Source: an uncultured Saprospiraceae bacterium
GTDB lineage: Bacteria; Bacteroidota; Bacteroidia; Chitinophagales; Saprospiraceae
Direction of reading: 5' to 3'
DNA length: 12,268 nucleotides
Assembly (NCBI GenBank): GCA_938002705.1
Contig: CALLAG010000086.1
Span: forward strand, 1 to 12,268
A program made the position numbers and the translations under genes. Position 1 is the stretch's first letter, and each line of letters begins with the position of its first letter. Under the pieces are notes generated by a model, which had not been told where the DNA came from, ran no database searches, and worked only from the letters and a program-made list of their open reading frames with translations. Shown piece after piece: positions 1-7,949 of this stretch.

Positions 1-222
1 ACGACTCGTATTGACGATTTTGGCATTTCTCAGAATCAGGGTAGCTTAAGTAAGATCAATATGCTTAACTTTGATATCGGCTATGAGTTGTTTCATGATT
101 TTTATTTTGATATCAGAGCACTGTGGAGAAGGGATAAAAACGTGGATCTCAACGATATCAACACAACATACATAGGCGGAGGAATTAGATACAACATTTA
201 CAATACTAACATAGATTATTGA
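1..222 (+). CDS. C-terminal end of an outer-membrane beta-barrel protein (partial, 5' end outside the window)
   Basis: Frame 1 is open from the window edge to a TGA at 220-222, giving the last 73 residues of a longer protein. The visible part shows the alternating polar/hydrophobic pattern of membrane beta-strands: a hairpin around MLNFDIGYELFHDFYFDIRA, a charged turn (RRDKNVDLND), then a last strand TTYIGGGIRYNIYNTNIDY ending in an aromatic residue, as outer-membrane barrels recognised by the BAM machinery do. The ending resembles, from memory, Bacteroidota Wzi-type capsule-assembly or RemB-like barrels, but only this tail is visible and the exact family is a guess. It ends one base before the metH start codon, so the two are probably co-transcribed. 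The downstream Wzz-like gene would suit a surface-polysaccharide role. Confidence 0.6.
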   Translation, partial: TTRIDDFGISQNQGSLSKINMLNFDIGYELFHDFYFDIRALWRRDKNVDLNDINTTYIGGGIRYNIYNTNIDY

Positions 223-223
223 T

Positions 224-3200
224 ATGCGGACATTAGCAGAGATTTGTAAAGAAAGAATACTGGTATTAGATGGTGCTATGGGCACTATGATACAGAGGTA
301 TAAGCTCAAGGAAGAGGACTATAGGGGAGAAAGGTTCAAGGACTTCCATACGGACGTTCAGGGCAATAATGACCTCCTAAGTATCACCAGACCTGATATC
401 ATAGAAGCGATACATAAAGAATACTTAGAAGCAGGTTCTGATATTATAGAGACTAATACTTTCAACGCTACGAGCATATCTCAGGCAGATTATGATATGC
501 AAGAATATGTCTACGAGATCAATCTTGCTGCTGCACAGATAGCTAAGAAAGCATGCCAGGATTATACTGCACTCAATCCTGATAAGCCAAGATACGCTGC
601 AGGAGCTCTCGGTCCTACCAATGTTACAGCCTCTATGTCACCAGACGTCAATGATCCAGGTTATAGAAAAATAACTTATGATCAACTCGTAGATGCCTAT
701 TATGAGCAAGTCTCAGGTCTCGTAGAAGGAGGCGTAGACATCATATTAGTAGAGACTATTTTCGATACACTTAATGCTAAGGCCGCTTTATTTGCAGTAG
801 ATAAGTATTTCGATGAGAAAAACATCAAGCTACCTATCATGGTATCTGGTACTATAACTGATGCAAGTGGTAGAACGCTAAGTGGCCAGACAGTAGAAGC
901 TTTCTGGATATCCCTATCACATATAGAGCTATTCAGCATAGGGCTTAACTGTGCATTGGGTGCACAAGAGATGCGACCGTACATACGTAATCTCTCCGAG
1001 ATAGCTAACTGCTATACCAGTGCATACCCTAACGCAGGATTGCCTAACGAACTCGGAGAATACGACCAGTCTGCAGAAGAAATGCAACAATATATAAAGG
1101 ATTTCGCCGCAAGTAATTTTGTCAATATCATAGGCGGCTGCTGTGGAACCACTCCAGAACATATCGCAGCTATGGCCAAAGCTGTAGAAGGTGTCAAACC
1201 AAGAATTGTTCCTGAAACAGAAGCACTTCCTCAATATTCAGGATTAGAGCCACTCATCGTAAGGGAGGATTTAAATTTTATAAATATAGGAGAAAGAACC
1301 AATGTAACAGGCTCTAAAAAATTTGCAAGACTGATCAAAGAAGGTAACTTCTCAGAAGCACTATCAGTCGCTAACCAACAAGTCGAAGGGGGAGCCCAGA
1401 TCATAGATGTCAATATGGACGAAGGACTCCTAGACTCTAAGCAAGCCATGAAAGATTTTCTTAATCTTATAATGGCAGAGCCTGATATCGCTAAGTTACC
1501 GATCATGATAGATTCTTCTAAGTTTGAAGTTATCGAAGAAGGCCTGAAAGTAGTACAGGGAAAATGTATTGTGAATTCGATCTCAATGAAAGAAGGTGTT
1601 GAGGCATTTAAGCAACAAGCTAAGCTTGTCAGAAGATATGGAGCAGCAGTCGTCGTTATGGCCTTTGATGAAGATGGCCAAGCAGATACTATAGAGCGTA
1701 AAGTAAGTATATGCAAGCGTGCTTACGACATACTTGTCAATGAGATAAACTACAAGCCACAAGACATCATATTCGACCCTAACATATTCGCCGTAGCGAC
1801 AGGAATAGAAGAACATAATGAGTATGCTATTAACTTTATAGAAGCAACAAGACAGATTAAGGAGCAGTGTCCTGGAGCTCTTATTAGTGGAGGTGTGAGT
1901 AATATTTCATTTTCATTCAGAGGTAACAATGTCGTGAGGGAAGCCATGCATACCGTATTCCTATATCATGCTATCAAAGCAGGGATGGACATGGGTATAG
2001 TCAATGCCGGTATGATGGAAATATATGAAGAGATCCCTAAAGACCTACTGGTATTAGTAGAGAATGTATTGTTCAATAAGAAAGAAACAGCAACAGATGA
2101 GCTATTAGATTATGCATCAAGAGTCAAGGGTGGTGGTAAGAAGCTTGAAAGAGATCTGTCATGGAGAGAACAAGATGTAGTTAAGCGTCTAGAATATTCT
2201 CTTGTAAAGGGTATAGACGACTTTATAGTAGAAGACACAGAGGAAGCAAGAAAAATGCATGACAAAAGTATACATGTCATCGAAGGACCACTTATGGATG
2301 GTATGAATGTCGTAGGCGATCTATTCGGAGCAGGAAAAATGTTTTTGCCTCAGGTCGTTAAAAGTGCTAGGGTAATGAAAAAATCTGTAGCCTACCTTAC
2401 ACCATTTATAGAAAATGAAAAAGATACCCTAAGTGCAAGTAGTAAAGGAAAAATTCTCATGGCCACTGTCAAAGGTGATGTTCATGATATAGGGAAAAAT
2501 ATTGTAGGTGTTGTACTCGCTTGTAACAATTATGACATCGTTGACCTTGGGGTTATGGTCTCTGCTGAGAAGATTATCTCTACAGCTATCCAAGAGAACG
2601 TAGACATCATAGGTCTTAGTGGGCTTATCACCCCGTCGCTTGATGAGATGGTATTTGTCGCATCAGAACTTGAGAGACAAAATCTTAAAATTCCATTACT
2701 CATAGGAGGAGCTACGACGTCGAAAACCCATACAGCTCTCAAAATAGATCCCGCCTATACTGGACCCGTAATCCATGTTCTCGATGCCTCTAAGAGTGTA
2801 GGTGTTGCTTCAGAATTATTATCAGAAGACGTGGAGAAAAAAGTAGCTTATACTACTGATATCAAAAAAGACTATGATAACTTAAGAATAAAAAGAGCCA
2901 GCAACGCCAAGACTAAAAAACTCCTTCCGATAGGACAAGCTCGAGGGCGAAAATTTGAGATTAACTGGAGTAACTATACACCACCTAAGCCAAATTTTAC
3001 GGGTGTTAAGTATTACGAAAACTATTCTATAGAGGAATTATCAGATTATATTGACTGGACACCATTCTTCAGTAGCTGGCAGCTCAGAGGAAAGTACCCT
3101 ATGATATTCGATGATAAAGTGATCGGTGTAGAAGCTAAGAAACTATACAATGATGCACAGAGTATGCTCCGTAGAGTCATAGATGAAAAGTGGCTGACAG

Positions 3201-3889
3201 CAAAAGCAGCAGTTGGAATTTTTCCTGCCTACTCAGATAATACTGATTCTATACACTTGCATAATGGTGACAGAGTACCATTCATGCAGTTGCATCAGAT
3301 GAGACAGCAAGTCAAAAAAGCAGATGGACTGCCATATTATAGCCTTTCAGACTTTATAGCTACAGAAGAATCTGGACTTGAGGACTACATGGGAGCCTTT
3401 GCAGTTACCGCAGGTGTAGGCATAGAAAAGTGGGTCAAAAAATTCGAAGATAATCACGACGACTATTCTGCTATAATGCTTAAGGCCATCGCAGATAGAC
3501 TAGCAGAAGCATTAGCAGAGAGAATGCACTTACTCATCAGAAGAGAATTATGGGCATACGACTCTGCAGAGTCCTTAAGTAATGAAGATCTTATCTCAGA
3601 AAAATATAAAGGTATCAGGCCAGCACCAGGATATCCTGCGTGCCCTGAACATTCAGAAAAAGAAAAATTATTCACACTACTTAACGTACAGAATAAGGTT
3701 AATATATCACTGACAGAATCTTACGCTATGTATCCGGCAGCTTCTGTAAGTGGTTGGTATTTTTCTCATCCTGACAGTAAGTATTTTGGTATAAATGTAG
3801 TAGGAGAAGATCAAGTTAATGATTATGCACAACGTAAAAATATAAGTACTGACGCTGCCAAAAAGTTATTAGGGCACCTAATGTCATAG
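224..3889 (+). CDS. metH: Cobalamin-dependent methionine synthase (5-methyltetrahydrofolate--homocysteine methyltransferase)
   Basis: MetH transfers the methyl group of 5-methyltetrahydrofolate through cobalamin to homocysteine, giving methionine and tetrahydrofolate in the cytoplasm. At 1221 residues it matches the full-length single-chain form (E. coli 1227). Domains in order: homocysteine-binding barrel (about 1-325) with zinc ligands Cys243 (GLNCALG) and Cys306/Cys307 (GGCCGTTPEH); pterin-binding barrel (about 345-620) opening with INIGERTNVTGSKKF at about 353; cap plus B12 domain (about 640-880) with DVHDIG, whose His754 is the predicted lower axial cobalt ligand, followed by GLSGLITPSLDEM; and the AdoMet-binding reactivation domain (about 890-1221) with RPAPGYP at 1132-1138. 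All key residues are present, so it should be active and able to undergo reductive reactivation. The ATG at 224 puts LDGAMGTMIQ at the usual distance from the N-terminus. No SD is visible. The 1-nt gap to the upstream gene leaves no room for its own leader or riboswitch. Confidence 0.98.
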   Translation: MRTLAEICKERILVLDGAMGTMIQRYKLKEEDYRGERFKDFHTDVQGNNDLLSITRPDIIEAIHKEYLEAGSDIIETNTFNATSISQADYDMQEYVYEINLAAAQIAKKACQDYTALNPDKPRYAAGALGPTNVTASMSPDVNDPGYRKITYDQLVDAYYEQVSGLVEGGVDIILVETIFDTLNAKAALFAVDKYFDEKNIKLPIMVSGTITDASGRTLSGQTVEAFWISLSHIELFSIGLNCALGAQEMRPYIRNLSEIANCYTSAYPNAGLPNELGEYDQSAEEMQQYIKDFAASNFVNIIGGCCGTTPEHIAAMAKAVEGVKPRIVPETEALPQYSGLEPLIVREDLNFINIGERTNVTGSKKFARLIKEGNFSEALSVANQQVEGGAQIIDVNMDEGLLDSKQAMKDFLNLIMAEPDIAKLPIMIDSSKFEVIEEGLKVVQGKCIVNSISMKEGVEAFKQQAKLVRRYGAAVVVMAFDEDGQADTIERKVSICKRAYDILVNEINYKPQDIIFDPNIFAVATGIEEHNEYAINFIEATRQIKEQCPGALISGGVSNISFSFRGNNVVREAMHTVFLYHAIKAGMDMGIVNAGMMEIYEEIPKDLLVLVENVLFNKKETATDELLDYASRVKGGGKKLERDLSWREQDVVKRLEYSLVKGIDDFIVEDTEEARKMHDKSIHVIEGPLMDGMNVVGDLFGAGKMFLPQVVKSARVMKKSVAYLTPFIENEKDTLSASSKGKILMATVKGDVHDIGKNIVGVVLACNNYDIVDLGVMVSAEKIISTAIQENVDIIGLSGLITPSLDEMVFVASELERQNLKIPLLIGGATTSKTHTALKIDPAYTGPVIHVLDASKSVGVASELLSEDVEKKVAYTTDIKKDYDNLRIKRASNAKTKKLLPIGQARGRKFEINWSNYTPPKPNFTGVKYYENYSIEELSDYIDWTPFFSSWQLRGKYPMIFDDKVIGVEAKKLYNDAQSMLRRVIDEKWLTAKAAVGIFPAYSDNTDSIHLHNGDRVPFMQLHQMRQQVKKADGLPYYSLSDFIATEESGLEDYMGAFAVTAGVGIEKWVKKFEDNHDDYSAIMLKAIADRLAEALAERMHLLIRRELWAYDSAESLSNEDLISEKYKGIRPAPGYPACPEHSEKEKLFTLLNVQNKVNISLTESYAMYPAASVSGWYFSHPDSKYFGINVVGEDQVNDYAQRKNISTDAAKKLLGHLMS

Positions 3890-3908
3890 TAAATTGTAAT
3901 TTTATAGT

Positions 3909-5000
3909 ATGCCTGCACAATCATCTTCTGACATGTCGCTCAAGGAATTATTCCTAAAGTTACAGACATACATTTCTGCCATTACAAGTCGGTGGTTGAT
4001 GTTGTGCTTATTTGGATTTGGATTTGCATTCTTATTTCTGATAGCTAATTTTAACATAAAGCCCCAATACACGGCTAATCTAAGCTATATGCTTAACGAG
4101 GACGAGTCAGGAGGCTTAGGAGGGATAAGCGCTATGTTGGGGCAGTTTGGTCTAGGGATGGGTAGCTCAGAGTCTAATCTTGATAAGATCATAGAACTCT
4201 CAAGAACAAGAAGAATTACCCAGAATGCATTATTCAATAAAAAGACACTGCATAATAACAATGACTACCTAGCTAACCACTTAATTAAATCATTAGAATA
4301 TACTGGCCATTGGGCTGATAAAGGCTTGCTCTCATTCTTATCTTCTCAAGACAGCCTTAACCTTGAAGGCTTTAGATTCCTTCAAGATTCTGTAGAAAAA
4401 TTTTCTCTCATAGAAAACAAGGCACTAAAGGCCTTACACCAGGTTATGGTGGGTAAGCATATGAAAGGGTCGACATTCCAGAGCACTTATTCAGAAATTA
4501 CAGGTATCATGAATTTTTCTATGACAACTTCTGACCCACAGCTATCTATTCTCATTGTGAATAGTATGTATGATAATCTCAGTAAATATTACATAGAAAA
4601 ATCAACGGAAAAGCAAAAATCTGATTATGCTATAATCAAATCAAAGTATGACTCCATAAGTACTGAACTTAACAATGTACAATACAGCATCGCTAGAAGC
4701 AGTGATAGAAACCAAGACATGTTCTTAAGTCAAGATCTACTACCATTAAAGAAAATGGCACAAAACGAGAGGCGATTGCAATTAATGTTAGGAGAGGCTG
4801 AAAAACAAAAGCAGATCGCTGAGCTAACACTAGGCAATAAGACGCCATATATACAAGTAATAGACAAGCCTATACTTCCTCTCAAGCCAGTCAATAAATC
4901 CAGAGTATTCTACTTTCTCTTAGGTGGATTGGTGGGTGGTTTTATAGCTATCGGTATTATTCTTATCAGAAAAATATACAGTGATATCATGCAATCATAG
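3909..5000 (+). CDS. Wzz/GumC-type polysaccharide co-polymerase (chain-length determinant) without kinase domain
   Basis: This 363-residue inner-membrane protein has the classic co-polymerase layout. A short cytoplasmic N-terminus is followed by TM1 (about 28-48), a long periplasmic region with a Gly-rich stretch at about 68-85 and a helical, coiled-coil-like segment at about 220-310, then the Pro-rich motif KPILPLKP (320-327) just before TM2 (about 333-353), and a short Lys/Arg-containing tail. There is no Walker motif or C-terminal tyrosine-kinase domain, so any BY-kinase partner must be separate. Proteins of this class set chain length or help export O-antigen, capsule or exopolysaccharide. 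It begins 19 nt after metH; Met9 is a possible alternative start, and no SD helps decide. The following sulfate-activation genes lie 39 nt downstream and suggest, without proving, that the polymer is sulfated. Confidence 0.85.
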   Translation: MPAQSSSDMSLKELFLKLQTYISAITSRWLMLCLFGFGFAFLFLIANFNIKPQYTANLSYMLNEDESGGLGGISAMLGQFGLGMGSSESNLDKIIELSRTRRITQNALFNKKTLHNNNDYLANHLIKSLEYTGHWADKGLLSFLSSQDSLNLEGFRFLQDSVEKFSLIENKALKALHQVMVGKHMKGSTFQSTYSEITGIMNFSMTTSDPQLSILIVNSMYDNLSKYYIEKSTEKQKSDYAIIKSKYDSISTELNNVQYSIARSSDRNQDMFLSQDLLPLKKMAQNERRLQLMLGEAEKQKQIAELTLGNKTPYIQVIDKPILPLKPVNKSRVFYFLLGGLVGGFIAIGIILIRKIYSDIMQS

Positions 5001-5027
5001 ATATCAAACTTAATCTCTACAAATCGC

Positions 5028-5035
5028 TATTTTTG
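5028..5035 (+). promoter_or_regulatory. Possible Bacteroidota -7 element (TAnnTTTG) directly before cysC
   Basis: TATTTTTG matches the TAnnTTTG -7 consensus of the Bacteroidota primary sigma factor exactly and ends four bases before the cysC ATG at 5040. Transcription from it would begin at or next to the start codon, giving a leaderless or nearly leaderless cysC mRNA. I see no convincing TTG-type -33 element at the expected distance upstream, which lowers confidence. An AT-rich gap produces such matches by chance fairly often. Confidence 0.3.
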
Positions 5036-5039
5036 TAAA

Positions 5040-5636
5040 ATGGAAAACATACATCCAATTTTCAGTAAGATTCTCAGTAGAAAAGAAAAACAGCAATTTC
5101 TTAATCAAAAATCCATAGTCATATGGATGACCGGCCTATCAGGTTCTGGCAAGAGCACCATTGCTGAAGGCTTAGAAAAAAAGCTATTTGATCATGGTTA
5201 TTTTTCTCAACTTCTTGATGGCGATAATACACGAGTAGGTATCAATAATAATTTAGGTTTTAGTATAGAGGACAGGCAAGAGAACATAAGAAGAGTAGCC
5301 GAAGTCTCTAAGCTCTTTATAGAAAGTGGCATTATCTGTATCAATAGCTTTGTCAGCCCGACTATCAACATAAGGCAGTCAGCCAAAGAAATCATCGGAG
5401 AAACTAATTTTTTGGAGGTTTTTATAAATACTCCTTTAGAAATCTGCGAATCACGTGATGTAAAAGGCCTATATGCCAAGGCCCGAAGTGGTGCTATCAA
5501 AGGATTTACAGGTATAGATTCACCTTTTGAAGCGCCTAATAGCCCAGATTTAGAAGTTTTGACTGAAAACCAGAACATTAACACATCAGTAGATAAAGTT
5601 TTTAACTTTGTACTCCCATATATTTCAATAAGTTAA
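5040..5636 (+). CDS. cysC: Adenylylsulfate (APS) kinase
   Basis: CysC phosphorylates the 3'-hydroxyl of APS with ATP to make PAPS, the sulfuryl donor for sulfotransferases (or the substrate of PAPS reductase). At 198 residues it is close to the usual stand-alone length (E. coli 201). Visible motifs: Walker A GLSGSGKST at 32-40, LLDGDNTR in the APS-binding region, DRQENIRR, the catalytic-serine segment SFVSP with Ser106, and FINTPLEICESRDVKGLYAKAR with FTGIDSPFEAP in the lid/C-terminal part. One oddity: after Ser106-Pro107 most family members carry Arg two residues further on (E. coli SPHR, many Bacteroidota SPTREIR), whereas this protein reads SPTINIR with Ile109. It sits 39 nt after the Wzz-like gene and 6 nt before cysD, so it is almost certainly co-transcribed with cysD and cysN. 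Confidence 0.95.
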   Translation: MENIHPIFSKILSRKEKQQFLNQKSIVIWMTGLSGSGKSTIAEGLEKKLFDHGYFSQLLDGDNTRVGINNNLGFSIEDRQENIRRVAEVSKLFIESGIICINSFVSPTINIRQSAKEIIGETNFLEVFINTPLEICESRDVKGLYAKARSGAIKGFTGIDSPFEAPNSPDLEVLTENQNINTSVDKVFNFVLPYISIS

Positions 5637-5642
5637 GTAGCC

Positions 5643-6545
5643 ATGAATTATAATTTAAATCATATAAAAGAACTCGAATCAGAGTCTATATTCATACTCA
5701 GAGAAGTAGCTTCACAATTCGAGAATCCTGTGATCATGTTCTCAGGAGGTAAAGATTCTATTCTTATCGTACACTTGGCGTATAAGGCTTTCTTTCCCGC
5801 AAGGATTCCATTCCCATTACTCCATATAGATACTGGACATAATTTTCCAGAAACATTAGCATACAGAGATAGCCTTGTAGAAAAATTAGGCGCTAAGCTC
5901 ATAGTAGGATCTGTACAAGATGCTATAAATAAAAGAATGGTTGTAGAAGAGAAAGGTGTCAATGCGAGTCGTAATGGCCTACAGACAGCTGTTCTATTAG
6001 AATCTCTTGAAAATGGTAAGTACGATGCTGCTCTAGGTGGAGCACGTCGTGATGAAGAAAAAGCCAGAGCTAAAGAAAGGTTCTTTTCTCACAGAGATGA
6101 GTTTGGTCAATGGGACCCTAAGAATCAAAGACCAGAATTGTGGAATCTATTCAATGGTAAGCACCATATGGGAGAACACTTTAGAGTATTTCCTATAAGT
6201 AACTGGACAGAACTTGATGTGTGGCAATATCTAGCAGCAGAAAAAGTAGATCTTCCTTCTTTATATTTCTCTCACGAGAGAGACGTTATCGAAAGAGAAG
6301 GGATACTTCTCGCAGACTGCGATTATATAGAAAAAAAGCCTGGTGAGAGAGTATTCAAAGAAACTGTAAGATGTCGTACCATCGGTGATATGACATGTAC
6401 AGGAGTGTGGAAGTCTACAGCAAGCACTGTAGAAGAAATCATAGAAGAAGTCGCTACTACTAGAATGACAGAGAGAGGTGGAAGAACTGACGATAAGAGA
6501 AGTGAGACGAGCATGGAGGACAGAAAGAAAAAAGGATATTTCTAA
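5643..6545 (+). CDS. cysD: Sulfate adenylyltransferase (ATP sulfurylase) small subunit, PP-loop ATPase
   Basis: CysD is the catalytic subunit of the heterodimeric ATP sulfurylase that adenylylates sulfate to APS. At 300 residues it aligns end to end with E. coli CysD (302). It shows ESESIFILREVA near the N-terminus, the pyrophosphate-binding loop SGGKDS at 34-39, FPLLHIDTGHNFPE, GGARRDEEKARAKER, WDPKNQRPELW, RVFPISNWTELDVWQYL and the family-typical C-terminal end KKKGYF. It starts 6 nt after cysC and is followed 36 nt later by cysN, the GTPase subunit it needs. No fusion or truncation is seen. The cysD-cysN gap contains a run of seven T (within 6546-6560), but I see no stable stem before it, so I do not call a terminator. 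Confidence 0.97.
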   Translation: MNYNLNHIKELESESIFILREVASQFENPVIMFSGGKDSILIVHLAYKAFFPARIPFPLLHIDTGHNFPETLAYRDSLVEKLGAKLIVGSVQDAINKRMVVEEKGVNASRNGLQTAVLLESLENGKYDAALGGARRDEEKARAKERFFSHRDEFGQWDPKNQRPELWNLFNGKHHMGEHFRVFPISNWTELDVWQYLAAEKVDLPSLYFSHERDVIEREGILLADCDYIEKKPGERVFKETVRCRTIGDMTCTGVWKSTASTVEEIIEEVATTRMTERGGRTDDKRSETSMEDRKKKGYF

Positions 6546-6581
6546 AGAATTTATTTTTTTACAATTAAGATCAAAAACGGC

Positions 6582-7841
6582 ATGAGCCAAGACACTAATA
6601 GCGAGTTACTAAGATTTACAACTGCAGGATCTGTAGATGATGGTAAGTCTACCCTAATCGGAAGACTATTGTATGATAGTAAGTCCATCTATCAGGATCA
6701 ATACGAGCAGATAAAAGCAGCCAGCGAGAAACGTGGAGAAGATATCAATCTTGCCTTACTTACAGATGGGCTCAAAAGTGAAAGAGAACAAGGTATTACC
6801 ATCGATGTCGCTTACAGATACTTCGCTACCCCTAAGAGAAAATTTATCATAGCAGATACACCGGGCCATATACAGTATACACGTAATATGGTCACAGGAG
6901 CCTCATCTGCCAATGTTGCACTTGTACTCATAGACGCAAGAAAAGGCGTGGTAGAACAGACTAAGAGACACGCAATCATAGCATCACTTCTACAGATACC
7001 GCATATCGTAGTATGTATTAATAAGATGGACTTAGTCGATTATGATGAAGCTGTGTATAATAAAATACAAGACGACTTCGAAAAATTTGCAGCTAAGTTA
7101 GATGTTGTAGATGTTCACTTTATTCCTATCTCTGCTTTATTAGGTGATAACGTTGTCAATAGGTCAGACAAGACACCGTGGTTTGATGGCTCTACATTGA
7201 TGCACTATCTAGAAAATGTACACATCGCTAGTGATCACAACTTTATCGATGTCAGGTTTCCTGTACAATTTGTCATAAGACCTTATAAGGAAGAGTATCA
7301 TGATTATAGAGGATATGCAGGTCGCATTGCAGGTGGTATTATCAAGAAAGGTGATGACGTTATGTTACTACCATCAGGGTTTACTTCTAAGGTAGCAACT
7401 ATACAAGGTCCCTCTGGCGAACAAGTTGAAGCTTATCCATCAGAATCTGTAACCGTATTATTAGAAGATGATCTAGACCTAAGTAGAGGCGATATGATCG
7501 TCAGAGTTAATAATTCTCCTGAAATTACTCAAGACTTAGAAGTGATGCTTGTATGGTTTGACGGAGATAAGCCACTCTTAGTTAATGGAAAGTATGGCCT
7601 TATGCATACGACTCAGAACATTAGATGCGTCGTCAAAGAAATAAGATATAAGTTAGATATCAACTCACTACATAGAGAGCAAGAAGATCTCAATATCGGT
7701 ATGAATGATGTAGCCAGAATCGTATTACGTACAACCAAGCCCGTATTCGTCGACCCATATCGTAAGAACAGAATAACTGGTAGTATGATACTAATAGACG
7801 AAGCGACTAATAGTACCGTAGGCGCTTGTATGGTAATCTAA
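6582..7841 (+). CDS. cysN: Sulfate adenylyltransferase (ATP sulfurylase) large subunit, regulatory GTPase
   Basis: CysN couples GTP hydrolysis to APS synthesis by CysD. It belongs to the EF-Tu-like translation-factor GTPases. Motifs in order: G1 GSVDDGKST at 16-24, switch region SEREQGITIDVAYRYF, G3 DTPGH at 92-96, G4 NKMD at 147-150, and a G5-like PISALLGDNV, followed by beta-barrel domains to residue 419. It is shorter than E. coli CysN (475) but ends cleanly at the C-terminal barrel; no APS-kinase domain is fused, in agreement with the separate cysC. Start ATG at 6582 places the P-loop at the usual distance; there is no SD. Stop is TAA at 7839-7841, and a long hairpin begins two bases later, which may set off the sulfate genes from the next two genes. 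Confidence 0.97.
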   Translation: MSQDTNSELLRFTTAGSVDDGKSTLIGRLLYDSKSIYQDQYEQIKAASEKRGEDINLALLTDGLKSEREQGITIDVAYRYFATPKRKFIIADTPGHIQYTRNMVTGASSANVALVLIDARKGVVEQTKRHAIIASLLQIPHIVVCINKMDLVDYDEAVYNKIQDDFEKFAAKLDVVDVHFIPISALLGDNVVNRSDKTPWFDGSTLMHYLENVHIASDHNFIDVRFPVQFVIRPYKEEYHDYRGYAGRIAGGIIKKGDDVMLLPSGFTSKVATIQGPSGEQVEAYPSESVTVLLEDDLDLSRGDMIVRVNNSPEITQDLEVMLVWFDGDKPLLVNGKYGLMHTTQNIRCVVKEIRYKLDINSLHREQEDLNIGMNDVARIVLRTTKPVFVDPYRKNRITGSMILIDEATNSTVGACMVI

Positions 7842-7842
7842 G

Positions 7843-7898
7843 ATATGTTTCTTTACTTTGATCTAAATTAGTCAGAGATCGAGAGTAAAGAAAAATAT
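7843..7898 (+). other. Long imperfect inverted repeat / RNA hairpin after cysN
   Basis: The left arm 7848-7864 (TTTCTTTACTTTGATCT) pairs with the right arm 7876-7893 (AGATCGAGAGTAAAGAAA). There are ten perfect pairs (7848-7857 with 7884-7893), then a T-G and a T-A pair, a bulged G at 7881, and five further pairs around GATC. The loop is 11 nt (7865-7875). Four more A/T pairs (7843-7846 with 7895-7898) extend the outer stem beyond one mismatch. It lies immediately 3' of the cysN stop and at the 5' end of the next reading frame. There is no T-run after the right arm, so it is not a textbook intrinsic terminator. Possible roles are mRNA 3'-end protection, attenuation, or control of translation of the next gene. 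Confidence 0.65.
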
Positions 7899-7949
7899 AG
7901 AATACTTTATAGTCAATATGATATACCTATCCAGTTCTCTCCAGAATGG

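Noticed and set aside
1..223. Cobalamin or SAM riboswitch expected upstream of metH
   Set aside because: The sequence before metH is open reading frame up to one base from its ATG and shows no B12-box-like or SAM-aptamer pattern; any such element would have to be outside the window.
700..1947. Several minus-strand open frames of 60-160 codons inside metH
   Set aside because: They lie opposite a fully conserved metH, have no recognisable domains, and are the expected shadows of its codon pattern.
6546..6581. T-rich stretch after cysD as an intrinsic terminator or promoter
   Set aside because: No stable stem precedes the T-run, the TATTTTTT match lacks the final G of the -7 consensus, and cysN needs to be expressed together with cysD.
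7854..7860. TACTTTG as a -7 promoter box for the acyltransferase gene
   Set aside because: It is one base short of TAnnTTTG, the nearest TTG upstream is about 25 bases away instead of about 20, and the bases are part of the inverted repeat.
7844..7871. A tiny separate gene from ATG 7845 to TAG 7869-7871 (8 codons)
   Set aside because: Too short to support as a leader peptide; most of it forms the left arm of the hairpin, so its bases are better explained by that structure.
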